Origin: Okeania sp. SIO1I7
GTDB lineage: Bacteria > Cyanobacteriota > Cyanobacteriia > Cyanobacteriales > Microcoleaceae
Reading direction: 5' to 3'
Assembly (NCBI GenBank): GCA_010672585.1
Contig: JAAHGF010000003.1
Coordinates: 413,030 to 477,029, forward strand
DNA: 64,000 nt
In this document: in pieces, positions 1-9,258 of the stretch
Position numbering within the stretch: the stretch's first letter is position 1
How the letters are laid out: each line of letters begins with the position of its first letter
The notes under the pieces: model-generated
Told to the model about the DNA's origin: nothing
The model's input: the letters and a program-made list of their open reading frames with translations, nothing else
Databases searched by the model: none
Position numbers and translations under genes: made by a program

Positions 1-674
1 CGACGGCTAGTTACTAAACCTGCAGTCACTACACCTAGACCAAATAATACAGTTGGTTCAGGAACGGAACGAGTCACATCGACTTGTGCAAGAAATGAAC
101 CACCGCCTGTGGGTTGAGTATCTCCAAACTGCAATACGTTAGCAATGACACTCACGTCTTCTCCTATACCTGTAACCACGGGCATTGGTTGGCCTGCTGC
201 CAAGTTAAATTCTACACCGTTAACACCCATCATATTGAACATACCATCAAACTGGGTACCAGCTAGCCAAGTAACCACTGATTCATTACCATCATTATCA
301 CCATTATCGAAGTCAAAAACTAGGTCATTGGTGAGTTCATATACGAACTCAGTATTATTAGCATTCGAGCTCACATACTCAAAGGTTGCTGTAGAAGTTA
401 ATACTTCTTCTGTAGTGAATGCACCTTCGAATGGAGGGTTAAAATCACCAGTAGCTGTACTGACAAATACAATGCTCCCCATGTTAAAGGTGACATCAAA
501 CGTATCTCCCATACCCATCTCTGGATTTACATCAAAGAAGAAATCACTAGTCCCATCCTGAAAAGATAAACTACCAGTAGCTGTTGGTAGAGCTTTAGCG
601 GGAGAAGCAACAACTGCTCCACCGAAAACAGTAGCTGCGGACAATGCGAATGCGTACTTGAATAGATTTTTCAT
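1..674 (-). CDS. PEP-CTERM anchored exported protein, copy 1 (cut by window edge)
   Basis: This is the first of three tandem PEP-CTERM genes. It begins at the ATG at 674 and runs off the left edge; by comparison with the identical copy at 1825..2514 only about five C-terminal residues and the stop are missing. The protein has a signal peptide (MKNLFKYAFALSAA, cleavage near SPAKA), a beta-rich acidic body with no recognised enzyme motif, and a C-terminal PEP-CTERM anchor (VPEP, hydrophobic helix, basic tail). The PEP-CTERM/exosortase system is known to sort such proteins to the cell surface; no exosortase gene is in the window. The body's function is unknown. Confidence 0.85.
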   Translation of the reverse strand, partial: MKNLFKYAFALSAATVFGGAVVASPAKALPTATGSLSFQDGTSDFFFDVNPEMGMGDTFDVTFNMGSIVFVSTATGDFNPPFEGAFTTEEVLTSTATFEYVSSNANNTEFVYELTNDLVFDFDNGDNDGNESVVTWLAGTQFDGMFNMMGVNGVEFNLAAGQPMPVVTGIGEDVSVIANVLQFGDTQPTGGGSFLAQVDVTRSVPEPTVLFGLGVVTAGLVTSR

Positions 675-1824
675 TTTTGATACTCCTAATAATTAGTTAT
701 TTGTTTACTCAGTGATGATGAGGATAATACTTAGATTCCTATATACTTAACTACTTAATTAAAGATTGATACTTCTCAGTAGTTTTAGCAGTTTGTGAAT
801 CTCTCTTGCCCTCATGAATATAATCTAACTAATTTCACTTAAGTGTTGCAACCCTTTTTGCGAGACTTTGCTGAATCTTTAAAAAACTCTACTGCAAAAT
901 TCACTCTATTTAATGCTATTTTACCAGAGATATTTATGGAACCAGAGTGATTTTTATTACATATATAACAGTATTAACAACTAGATAAATAGTCGTAGAT
1001 ATATTTAGTTAATTGATATTACTTACTTGATATATATGAAAAATTATGAAAAATGAGGAAAAAAAAGGTTGATACAGATTTCCAGCCCAATTTTAAATAA
1101 TTAGTCTATACAACTCAGTAATGTGACCAAGTCTTTTATAGTCAGCTAAAGTGAATTTTCCCAGAATATAACAAGTTATTGTGAAGTATGTGTCAGATCG
1201 CTGGCAAAAAGAGATTTAATATGCTAAATACAAAAATCCAACTAAAATGTCACGATAATACGATCAAGACTTACGCAACGGCACTAATTATAGTGGTTAC
1301 ATCCACAATAATGACCAAATCATAAAGTATATGTAGCGGTACTGTATAAGTCCTGATTATGTTACCAACAATGAAGAGTAAAGTCTGGCGATCGCTTTTA
1401 ATTAAAATAGAACTCCCGATCGTATCTTGACCCTGATGACAATTTTGAGCCATGGAGTCGGGAGTGGGATAGAAGTAATAGGAGAAAAAGCATGATATAA
1501 AGCAATAATTGAAAATACTTCAATACACCCCATATATGGGCATCTGCACCTCTATTTTGGTATAATAAATAGTAGGAGTATTGCGTAAAACTCTCCTAAA
1601 AAATGATAAACGACCGCTAATGAACTAGCGATCGCTCTCAAAATTTATGACAGATATTTTTTGTAATAGGTAGATGTAAAAATCTAAGTATCTTAGATTG
1701 ATTTGAAATAATAGTTAGGAAGGAGCAAGCGATCGCCGCTTTTTCTACACTCTTAACTCTGACTAATTGTAGATATTATTAGTTAGACCAGAGCGACCGC
1801 ACAGACAACAATCAACTTTATAGT
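675..1824. other. Intergenic region between PEP-CTERM copies 1 and 2
   Basis: No gene is supported here. Bases 675-1065 are the upstream region of copy 1 and are identical to 2515-2905. From 1066 to about 1250 the sequence still resembles the regions upstream of copies 2 and 3 but is diverged. Bases 1640-1824 are the downstream region of copy 2 and resemble 3660-3986. A 60-codon reading frame on the minus strand (1271-1453) has no convincing features. Confidence 0.6.
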
Positions 1825-2514
1825 TTAGGATTTTTTCTGGCGACGGCTAGTTACTAAACCTGCAGTCACTACACCTAGACCAAATAATACAGTTGGTTCA
1901 GGAACGGAACGAGTCACATCGACTTGTGCAAGAAATGAACCACCGCCTGTGGGTTGAGTATCTCCAAACTGCAATACGTTAGCAATGACACTCACGTCTT
2001 CTCCTATACCTGTAACCACGGGCATTGGTTGGCCTGCTGCCAAGTTAAATTCTACACCGTTAACACCCATCATATTGAACATACCATCAAACTGGGTACC
2101 AGCTAGCCAAGTAACCACTGATTCATTACCATCATTATCACCATTATCGAAGTCAAAAACTAGGTCATTGGTGAGTTCATATACGAACTCAGTATTATTA
2201 GCATTCGAGCTCACATACTCAAAGGTTGCTGTAGAAGTTAATACTTCTTCTGTAGTGAATGCACCTTCGAATGGAGGGTTAAAATCACCAGTAGCTGTAC
2301 TGACAAATACAATGCTCCCCATGTTAAAGGTGACATCAAACGTATCTCCCATACCCATCTCTGGATTTACATCAAAGAAGAAATCACTAGTCCCATCCTG
2401 AAAAGATAAACTACCAGTAGCTGTTGGTAGAGCTTTAGCGGGAGAAGCAACAACTGCTCCACCGAAAACAGTAGCTGCGGACAATGCGAATGCGTACTTG
2501 AATAGATTTTTCAT
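1825..2514 (-). CDS. PEP-CTERM anchored exported protein, copy 2
   Basis: This 229-residue protein is identical to copy 1 wherever both are visible. A signal peptide of about 28 residues is followed by an acidic Gly/Asn/Asp-rich body, repeatedly alternating in a beta-sheet fashion, and by a PEP-CTERM module near residue 205 (SVPEPTVLFGLGV, hydrophobic stretch, then SRRQKKS). The expected role is a protein delivered to the outer membrane or extracellular matrix and processed by an exosortase. Identity of the whole gene plus about 390 bp of upstream DNA with copy 1 implies a very recent duplication, gene conversion, or an assembly effect. Nothing here assigns a biochemical function. Confidence 0.9.
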   Translation of the reverse strand: MKNLFKYAFALSAATVFGGAVVASPAKALPTATGSLSFQDGTSDFFFDVNPEMGMGDTFDVTFNMGSIVFVSTATGDFNPPFEGAFTTEEVLTSTATFEYVSSNANNTEFVYELTNDLVFDFDNGDNDGNESVVTWLAGTQFDGMFNMMGVNGVEFNLAAGQPMPVVTGIGEDVSVIANVLQFGDTQPTGGGSFLAQVDVTRSVPEPTVLFGLGVVTAGLVTSRRQKKS

Positions 2515-2905
2515 TTTTGATACTCCTAATAATTAGTTATTTGTTTACTCAGTGATGATGAGGATAATACTTAGATTCCTATATACTTAACTACTTAATT
2601 AAAGATTGATACTTCTCAGTAGTTTTAGCAGTTTGTGAATCTCTCTTGCCCTCATGAATATAATCTAACTAATTTCACTTAAGTGTTGCAACCCTTTTTG
2701 CGAGACTTTGCTGAATCTTTAAAAAACTCTACTGCAAAATTCACTCTATTTAATGCTATTTTACCAGAGATATTTATGGAACCAGAGTGATTTTTATTAC
2801 ATATATAACAGTATTAACAACTAGATAAATAGTCGTAGATATATTTAGTTAATTGATATTACTTACTTGATATATATGAAAAATTATGAAAAATGAGGAA
2901 AAAAA
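1841..2905. repeat. 1,065-bp perfect direct repeat (second copy; first is 1-1065)
   Basis: Bases 1841-2905 match bases 1-1065 at a constant offset of 1,840, covering almost the whole PEP-CTERM gene and its leader. The match breaks at an A-run just after 1065/2905, after which the upstream regions are only similar. The left end of the repeat lies outside the window. Confidence 0.9.
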
Positions 2906-3728
2906 GGTTTATACAGATTTCTAGCCCAATTTTCAATAATTAGTCTAGACAACTCAGTAATGTGACTAAGTCTTTTCCGATCTGCTAAAGTGAATTTTCC
3001 CAGAAGATAACAAGCTACTGTGAAGTGTGTGTCATATCACTGACAAAAATGAACTAAATGTGGTACTGGCAAAAATCTAACTAAAATGTATAGAGCTAAA
3101 TAGAAGAATAAAGTTAGGTATAAGTCCAGGAGGCTTGCTGCTAACAACTGACTAGAAAAATAAAACAATAGTCTATTAAATTCAAAGGCGATCAAAAATC
3201 TTTACTGAGAAGAATTTAGGGGATGATGATTAGATTTTAGATATGGTCTTATTAAGGCCAACATTGGAATTGAGAAGATTTCTGGTAACGTGTTCTTTAT
3301 TAATACTTCAGTGCCTAACACTCATAGACATCTGGTGAAAATATATAAACTTTTGGCAATATCGGGGAGCAGGGAACAAGGAGCAGGGAACAGGGAATAG
3401 ATTTTCACGGCCAAAGATTAGGAAAAATGATTTTGTCAGTTACTATTACTTCTGTTGCTGATGTTAAATAGAGAGCAAGTTGATTTTCTGGATATATCTA
3501 AGTATTAATGGGCCAACTTCCTGAATTATTCTGGCTAGTTTTTGGATGATTCTCAACACTTCTAAATATCTGGGGTCATCGTTAACGAATAAATCAATTA
3601 TCAGGGTATTGCGTAAATGTTCCTAGAAGTGATCAGCGATCGCGAGGTCATTAGCGATCGCTCTAAAAGTTGATGTCACAGATATTTTTTGTCATAGAGT
3701 AGATGCAAAAACCTAAGTATCTTAGATT
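2515..3728. other. Intergenic region upstream of PEP-CTERM copy 2
   Basis: No gene is supported. Bases 2607-2760 hold a block conserved upstream of all three PEP-CTERM genes. Bases 3360-3400 contain a short 'gggaacaggg'-type simple repeat. From about 3640 the sequence is the downstream flank of copy 3. Confidence 0.6.
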
Positions 3729-3859
3729 AGACATCTCCTCCATGCATAGGGAGTAGGGAGTAGGCAATAGGGAACCCACCCCTCGCCCCTCCCAGGAGGG
3801 GAAATAATTGATAATTTATTTGGGATAATTGATTTTATTTTTTATTATTGGAGATGTCT
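3729..3859. mobile_element. 131-bp MITE with AGACATCTCC inverted ends and ATT target duplication
   Basis: The element begins AGACATCTCC and ends GGAGATGTCT, and is flanked on both sides by ATT (3726-3728 and 3860-3862). The paralogous downstream region of copy 2 (about 1690-1710) reads straight through as CTTAGATTGATTTG, with one ATT and no insert. This is a filled site versus an empty site, so the boundaries and the 3-bp duplication are directly supported. It has no coding capacity; a transposase would have to act in trans. Confidence 0.85.
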
Positions 3860-3986
3860 ATTGATTTCAAATAGTAGTTAGGATGAAACAAGCGATCGCT
3901 GTTTTCTCTACATTCTTATACTTTGACGGATGTAGAGATTATTGCTGATACCAGAGCGGTCACAAAGACAATCATCAACCTTTAAT

Positions 3987-4637
3987 TTAGGAGTTTTTCT
4001 GGCGACGGCTAGTTACTAAACCTGCTGCCACTACACCTAAACCGAATAATGTAGCTGGTTCAGGAATATGAACACCTATATCTACTTGTGAATTATATGT
4101 ACCACCACCTATTGCCTCAGTATCTGAAAATTGAAGTGTTTCAGCAATGACTTTGAAACCAGTCTCACCTATGCCGTCAACCATTGCCAATAGACCTTGA
4201 TCTTCAGCCAGCATAAATTCTACTGAGTCCGGACCGTTGAACATACCCATAAACTGAGTACCAGATGCCCAAGTAACGCTTGCTCCATTATCAAAGGCAA
4301 AAACTAGGTCGTTGGTCAGCTCATATGTGAACTCGGAGCCACTGGAACTCACATATGCAAACTCTGCTACAGAAGCCGCTACACCTTGGACAGGACTACC
4401 ATCGAATGGAGGAGTAAAAAAACCATTTTGGGTAGTAACAAAGTTAAGATCAAAAGGATTAAACTCGATATCAAAAGTATCCCCTGCTCCTGGAGTTACT
4501 TCACTAAACCAATCATCAGTACCATCAGAGAAGGCTAAACTACCAACGACTGTAGCAGCTTGAGCAGGAGCAAAAACTCCTCCACCAAAAACAGTAGCTG
4601 CGGACAATACTAATGCGTACTTGAGTAGATTTTTCAT
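3987..4637 (-). CDS. PEP-CTERM anchored exported protein, copy 3 (diverged paralogue)
   Basis: This 216-residue paralogue of the two upstream genes shares the signal peptide (MKNLLKYALVLSAATVFGG), the body layout (GSLAFSDGTDDW, then GDTFDIEFN, then ELTNDLVFAFDNG) and the C-terminal anchor (IPEPATLFGLGVVAAG, then TSRRQKNS). It lacks some of the Asn/Gly-rich insertions of copies 1 and 2, so it is an older duplicate. Its upstream leader is conserved with theirs, so all three are probably regulated together. Function of the body is unknown; surface location is inferred from the PEP-CTERM signal. Confidence 0.9.
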   Translation of the reverse strand: MKNLLKYALVLSAATVFGGGVFAPAQAATVVGSLAFSDGTDDWFSEVTPGAGDTFDIEFNPFDLNFVTTQNGFFTPPFDGSPVQGVAASVAEFAYVSSSGSEFTYELTNDLVFAFDNGASVTWASGTQFMGMFNGPDSVEFMLAEDQGLLAMVDGIGETGFKVIAETLQFSDTEAIGGGTYNSQVDIGVHIPEPATLFGLGVVAAGLVTSRRQKNS

Positions 4638-4734
4638 GGTTAAAACACCTAGTAATTAATAATTGATGTGTGTAATTAGGTTTTGCGATGATGAGTTTAA
4701 TAATTTAGTTCATCTAACTCTGACTACTTAACTG

Positions 4735-4900
4735 ATGGATACTTCTCAGTAGTGTTAGTGGTTTGTGAACCTCTCTTGCCCTCACGAATATAATCTACCT
4801 AATTTCACTGAGGTATTGCAACCATTTTTGCGAGACTTTACGGAATCTTTAAAAAACTCTACTACAAAATTTACTCTATGTCATTGAATTTTATCAGGTA
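4735..4900 (-). promoter_or_regulatory. Conserved leader/promoter block of the PEP-CTERM paralogues
   Basis: About 150 bp starting roughly 100 bp upstream of the start codon is much better conserved between copy 3 (4735-4900) and copies 1 and 2 (767-920, 2607-2760) than the surrounding non-coding DNA. On the minus strand it contains a TATATT hexamer within GATTATATTC, a plausible -10 element, and several short conserved islands upstream. A shared promoter or structured 5' leader is inferred; no classical -35 is obvious. Confidence 0.45.
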
Positions 4901-5385
4901 TTTACGGAGATAAACTGTTTTTTTATTACATTTATACATCAGTATTAACAACTAGGTTAATAGTCATATATTTATGTAGTTAGTTGATTAAAACTACTTT
5001 ATATCGATAAAAAAATGAGGATAAACAGTTTTATATAGATTTAATCTTCATTTAACAATCAATCCAAACGACTCAGTGATGTGACTAAGTATTTTCCGAT
5101 CAGCTAAAGTGAATATTCATCGAAAATAACAATTTATTGTGAAGTGTGCGTCATATCACTTACAAAAAAGACTTAATATGCTATAGACAAAAATCCAACT
5201 AAAATGTCACAATATTATAGATATAAGAAGTCAGCTAGAAGTAGAGGAGCCTTCGGATTGGCAACCGACAATACCAGGACACAGAATTAATTAGTGTACA
5301 TCTTAAATTCAATTCTGACTCCTGACTCCTAGTTCCTGACTCCTTTCTTGATAAAAGTCCTTTTTTGTAATTAAGGAAAACTCTT
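4901..5385. other. Intergenic region, no gene seen
   Basis: Bases 5040-5210 resemble the far-upstream DNA of the other PEP-CTERM copies (around 1100-1250 and 2930-3080), showing that the duplicated cassette included about 600 bp of upstream sequence. A short CTCCTGA heptamer run lies at 5317-5345. The rest has no recognised content. Confidence 0.5.
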
Positions 5386-6114
5386 ATGGCTAATACCAGC
5401 AATTTTCGTCAAGCAATTCGTGAGGCCCAAAGTCAAAACCTAGTTGGCCCTAACGTGATTTCTAATGCTCTACCTTTTGTAGGTGGTGGCCTAATTCTCA
5501 CAGCAGTAGGTGCTTTTGGTGGCCTACAAGTGCTGAATTCTAACCCTGGTATATTTATGCCCACATTCTGGGTAGCACTTGTCGCTGAATTCGCGTTATT
5601 TTTTATTGCCCGTGGAATTGCGGAAAAAGGCAATAATAACGTAGCCCTACCTTTATTAGCTACTTACAGCTTGTTATCCGGCTATACCCTAAGTGGTTTA
5701 GTATATGTGGCCTTGAGAACCCAAGGAGTAGGCATTGAGGGAGTAGGTTTTGCCGCCCTGGGTTGTGGTGTCACCTTTATTGCAGCTCGTCAAATAGGCT
5801 CAAATCTATCTGAAGAAGATGGCATGGCCTTGACTAAAACTGTCAGCTTGGGAGTAATTGCTTTATTAGTAGCAGTTGTGGGCCAAATTATTTTCAGCTT
5901 TTTCGGTGTTTATACTCCAAGTTGGTTAGAAATAGGTATTTCTGGCATAGGTGTATTTCTATTTGCTGGCGCTGCAGTAGTAGATTTTTACATCTTGCCT
6001 CGTACTTATCGCGACGATCAGTATATTCCCGCAGCTCTCTCGATGTACTTAACTTATATCAACCTATTCATCTTTATTCTGCGACTTTTGATAGCTATTA
6101 ATAGTCGCGACTAA
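5386..6114 (+). CDS. Bax inhibitor-1/YccA (TMBIM) family integral membrane protein
   Basis: This 242-residue protein has about seven hydrophobic segments after a polar N-terminus of some 25 residues. The C-terminus carries the family's conserved element (ALSMYLTYINLFIFILRLL) after a DFYILPRTYRDD loop. The family (UPF0005/BI-1) forms pH-sensitive cation-leak channels in some bacteria and interacts with membrane proteases in E. coli (YccA); the role in cyanobacteria is not established. The start is ATG after an AAGGAA ribosome-binding site. It stands alone between repeat-rich spacers. Confidence 0.85.
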   Translation: MANTSNFRQAIREAQSQNLVGPNVISNALPFVGGGLILTAVGAFGGLQVLNSNPGIFMPTFWVALVAEFALFFIARGIAEKGNNNVALPLLATYSLLSGYTLSGLVYVALRTQGVGIEGVGFAALGCGVTFIAARQIGSNLSEEDGMALTKTVSLGVIALLVAVVGQIIFSFFGVYTPSWLEIGISGIGVFLFAGAAVVDFYILPRTYRDDQYIPAALSMYLTYINLFIFILRLLIAINSRD

Positions 6115-6583
6115 TTTATAGATCGGGGAATAGGGAACAGGGAACGTTCATTAATGGATAATTGATAATGGATAATGGATAATTACCTCTGGTTAAAACC
6201 GTTACGGAATTGAATATCAGGAAATATTATTTCTTCTGTTGGTCGATGGTCGGACAGCGAGGAGACCTCGCCATCTCTCGACCGCTTTTTCCCCTTAAAA
6301 GGGGAGGTTTTAAACCAGAATTATTTAATTATTAATTATTAATTATTCGGTAAGAAAAACATTTCCCTGTCTGATGTTCATCATCCGCATAAGTCTTAAG
6401 CAACTCTTTCCCTTTCTATCAAAAAGGTGTTGCATAAATGCGGAATGATTTTAATAGTTTTGTGGAATGGGCATCTTGCCCGTTCCTGATATTTTCCCGT
6501 TCCTGATATCGTGAGGTTTAGGAATTTCCCGTTATAATCTTTGATTTAACGGCAGAAGATGTCAACGAAAGGAGGCGATCGCC
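6115..6583. other. Repeat-rich spacer upstream of prfB
   Basis: It contains a dispersed element starting CCCCTTAAAAGGGGAGG at 6291 and ending ATTCGGTAA at about 6353, with a run of AATTATT heptamers inside it, and a TCGACCG/GGTCGA-type palindromic stretch around 6241-6285. A core like that of the hairpins at 52835 and 54285 (CCCGTTATAAT, then TTTAACGG) occurs at about 6528-6552. No gene is seen. Confidence 0.5.
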
Positions 6584-7706
6584 ATGGAAGTATTAGACAT
6601 TAAACGAGAAATTGAAAATTTGTCCTCTCGTCTGGGAAAAACCCAGGACTATCTTTGACGTTCCGGCACTAAAAGCAAAAATCCAAGACTTAGAGCAAGT
6701 TGCAGCTCAACCAGAATTTTGGGATGATCAAACAACGGCACAAAATACTCTGCAAGAGCTTAATGACCTCAAGTCCCATCTACAGCAATATCAGCAATGG
6801 GAAAATAATCTAGAAGATACTAGGGCGATCTTTGAGTTATTGGAGCTAGAGACAGATGAGTCTTTATTAGAGGAAGCTCAAGCAACTATCTCTGGTCTCA
6901 ACCAGGAATTAGACCGATGGGAACTACAGCAATTATTATCTGGTCTCTACGACCAAAATGGTGCAGTTATTACTATTAATGCTGGCGCTGGAGGTACAGA
7001 CGCTCAAGACTGGGCAGAGATGTTGTTGCGGATGTATACCCGGTGGGGAGAAAGCCATAACTATAAGGTACAGTTGGCAGAAATTTCTGAAGGAGATGAA
7101 GCAGGTATTAAGTCTGCAACTCTGGAAATTATCGGGCGCTATGCTTACGGTTATCTGAAAGCAGAAAAAGGTACTCACCGCTTAGTCAGAATTTCACCTT
7201 TTAATGCCAATGGCAAACGACAAACCAGTTTTGCTGGAGTGGAAGTGATGCCTGTGTTAGATCATTCTGTAGAGTTAGAAATTCCAGAAAAAGATTTGGA
7301 AATTACTACTTCTCGGTCTGGTGGCAAAGGTGGTCAAAACGTCAACAAAGTTGAAACAGCGGTACGAATTGTTCATATTCCTACAGGTTTAGCTGTGCGT
7401 TGTACTCAAGAGCGCAGTCAGTTACAAAATAAGGAAAAAGCATTAGCATTGCTCAAAGCTAGGTTGCTGATAATTGCCAAAGAGCAACGTGCTCAAGAAA
7501 TTGGTGAGATTCGGGGTGATATGGTAGAAGCAGCATGGGGTAATCAAATTCGTAACTATGTATTCCATCCTTATCAGATGGTAAAAGACTTACGGACTCA
7601 GAAAGAAACTACTGCTATTACAGATGTGATGAATGGCGAGCTAGACTCATTCATTGAAGCTTATCTCCGACAGGAAAATCAAATGGTTGAGAGTCAGTCT
7701 GCTTAA
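6584..7706 (+). CDS. prfB: Peptide chain release factor 2 (programmed +1 frameshift)
   Basis: RF2 recognises UAA and UGA and triggers peptide release in the ribosomal A site. Translation starts at ATG 6584 behind a strong AAAGGAGG at 6568-6575, runs 24 codons to an in-frame TGA at 6656, and must slip +1 (CTT TGA C read as CTT GAC) to continue in the frame ending at 7706, giving 373 residues. The RF2-specific SPF anticodon tripeptide ([11 protein letters not shown]) and the catalytic GGQ ([12 protein letters not shown]) are both present, and length is normal for the family. The recoding site makes synthesis self-limiting: when RF2 is scarce the UGA is read slowly and frameshifting rises. An annotation starting downstream at 6612 would miss the true N-terminus. 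Confidence 0.96.
6641..6659 (+). promoter_or_regulatory. prfB: prfB programmed +1 frameshift site
   Basis: The sequence TATCTTTGAC (6650-6659) is the canonical slippery site, with CTT at 6653-6655 and the UGA stop at 6656-6658. The upstream CCAGGA is a weaker internal Shine-Dalgarno-like stimulator than the AGGGGG of E. coli. Confidence 0.9.
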
Positions 7707-8072
7707 TGTAGGCAGTGTCATTTCAGTTATCAGTTAGCCTCCTATGGTCGGAGCTACGCTAACAGTTATCAGTACCTCTAGCTGTTTGCGCAGCATGACC
7801 TAGGAAAGCATTGGGATTGAAATCTGGAATATTCTCTTTATTTTATCCCCTTAAAAGGGGAGGCTTGATAACCACAATTTTTCGGTAATAAATAAGCTTG
7901 GGTAATTTCTAGATTTGACTTGGATGCCTCTTTGAGAACGTGTCCAATTAGACAACCATAATAAATCTTAGATCCCCCCAAACCCCCCTTGGAAAGGGGG
8001 GCTTAAGAATTAAGACTTATGCCATAACTTTATTAAATTGGTATAACTTCCGTTCTACTAAACTTACCCAAA
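7707..8072. other. Spacer with dispersed repeats
   Basis: Holds an AGTTATC heptamer run (7725-7775), a CCCCTTAAAAGGGGAGG element ending TTTTTCGGTAA (7849-7890), and a palindromic C-run/G-run element (about 7971-8002). No gene is seen. Confidence 0.5.
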
Positions 8073-8190
8073 CTTACCCATTACTGATTGCATGAGCTTT
8101 GGAGCTAGCTTCCTGTCTCCCAGAAGACCACTGACCGCAGTCTGTAACTTATCTTCTCCACAGGCTTAAAATCGGTGAGAACTCCACCTA
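8073..8190 (-). ncRNA. Probable omega-RNA / right end of the TnpB element
   Basis: On the minus strand, directly after the tnpB stop codon, lies about 120 bp rich in short GC stems (GCCTGTGGAGA, ACAGACTGCGGTCAGT, GGGAGACAGGAAGCT). In IS200/IS605-type elements this place holds the transposon right end and the 3' scaffold of the omega-RNA that guides TnpB. The assignment rests on position and stem-rich composition; the exact 3' end, where the guide would begin, cannot be fixed here. Confidence 0.55.
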
Positions 8191-9258
8191 CTAACGTGCA
8201 TAATTTTCTAAGTTCACAGCAGCATTAAAATCTCTGTCTGCCTTGAAACCGCAGTTCTCACATTCATATTGTCTGACATTCAACGGCATTTTCTGTTGAT
8301 GTCCGCAGTCAGAACATATCTGAGAACTTGGATAAAATCTATCTGCTATTATTAGCTCACTGCCATACCATTCACACTTGTATGTTAGCTGACGCTTAAA
8401 CTCATAAAACCCACAGTCTGCTATGGCACTTGCTAGTTTATGGTTTTTGAGCATTCCACTTACGTTCAAATCTTCTATCACTATGGTGCTGTGGTTTTTA
8501 GCTAACCATATTGTCAGTTTATGTAGTGCATCTGCTCTTATATCAGCTATTTTTTTGTGAGTCTTGGCTAGTTTTTTTACTGCTTTAGCTCTGTTTTTGC
8601 TACCAGGCTCTTTTTTCTGGACACGCCGTTGATAACGAGTTAGTCGTTTTTTTGCTTGTTTGTAGGCTTTGACGTTAGGGTAGGTGGTTCCATCGCTACA
8701 AGTTGCTAGGGCATTTATACCTACATCTACACCGATAATAGCCCGTTTTTTAGTCAGAGGTTTGGGCTGACATTCATCATACTTAAAACTAATGTACCAG
8801 TCACCTGCCCGCTTGGATATTCTCACATTTTTGACTGGCACAGATGGTAAGATTTCATAAGTTTTTACTATTCCTATTCTTGGTAGTTTAATATAGTTTC
8901 CTTTCAGAATTTTAATGCTTCCTTCCAAATAGAAACTATCTTTTTTGCCTTTTTTCTTAAATTTGGGAAACCCACGTCCGGGGACAGTAAAAAAGTTTTT
9001 GAATGCCCTTTCTAAATCTCTTAATGCTTGTTGTGGGGCACATTTCGACACCTCATAATACCACGGATTTTGGGATTTCACTTCTGCAATTAAACGCTTA
9101 TGCAAAGTGATAGCACTAGGGCGTTTTTTGGTAGCTTCGTACTCAGTAATACAGGTAGCTAATCCCCAATTATAAGCATGACGGGCTACACCGGCGTGTT
9201 TGGCAAGTAGTGTTTTTTGCTTATTATTAACTTTTAATTTAGTCTTGATTGATTGCAT
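8191..9258 (-). CDS. tnpB: TnpB (OrfB) RNA-guided nuclease of an IS200/IS605-type element
   Basis: This 355-residue protein has an N-terminal HTH-like domain of the OrfB type, a central region with the first RuvC aspartate (IGVDVGINAL), the RuvC glutamate (IVIEDLNVSGM), a CxxC...CxxC zinc ribbon (CSDCG and CENCGF), and the final RuvC aspartate (DRDFNAAVNL). All catalytic positions are intact, so the nuclease is probably functional. TnpB proteins are RNA-guided DNA nucleases that help the transposon persist. No TnpA transposase lies next to it, so this is a solitary IS1341-type copy mobilised, if at all, in trans. The start is ATG at 9258 in a typical context (MQSIKTKL). Confidence 0.92.
   Translation of the reverse strand: MQSIKTKLKVNNKQKTLLAKHAGVARHAYNWGLATCITEYEATKKRPSAITLHKRLIAEVKSQNPWYYEVSKCAPQQALRDLERAFKNFFTVPGRGFPKFKKKGKKDSFYLEGSIKILKGNYIKLPRIGIVKTYEILPSVPVKNVRISKRAGDWYISFKYDECQPKPLTKKRAIIGVDVGINALATCSDGTTYPNVKAYKQAKKRLTRYQRRVQKKEPGSKNRAKAVKKLAKTHKKIADIRADALHKLTIWLAKNHSTIVIEDLNVSGMLKNHKLASAIADCGFYEFKRQLTYKCEWYGSELIIADRFYPSSQICSDCGHQQKMPLNVRQYECENCGFKADRDFNAAVNLENYAR

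Noticed and set aside
145..561. 138-codon reading frame on the plus strand, repeated identically at 1985-2401
   Set aside because: It is antisense to the PEP-CTERM gene, has low-complexity Ser/Thr/Pro composition and recurs only because the gene is duplicated.
1271..1453. 60-codon minus-strand frame between PEP-CTERM copies
   Set aside because: It has no ribosome-binding site, and the equivalent spacer of the next copy has no such frame.
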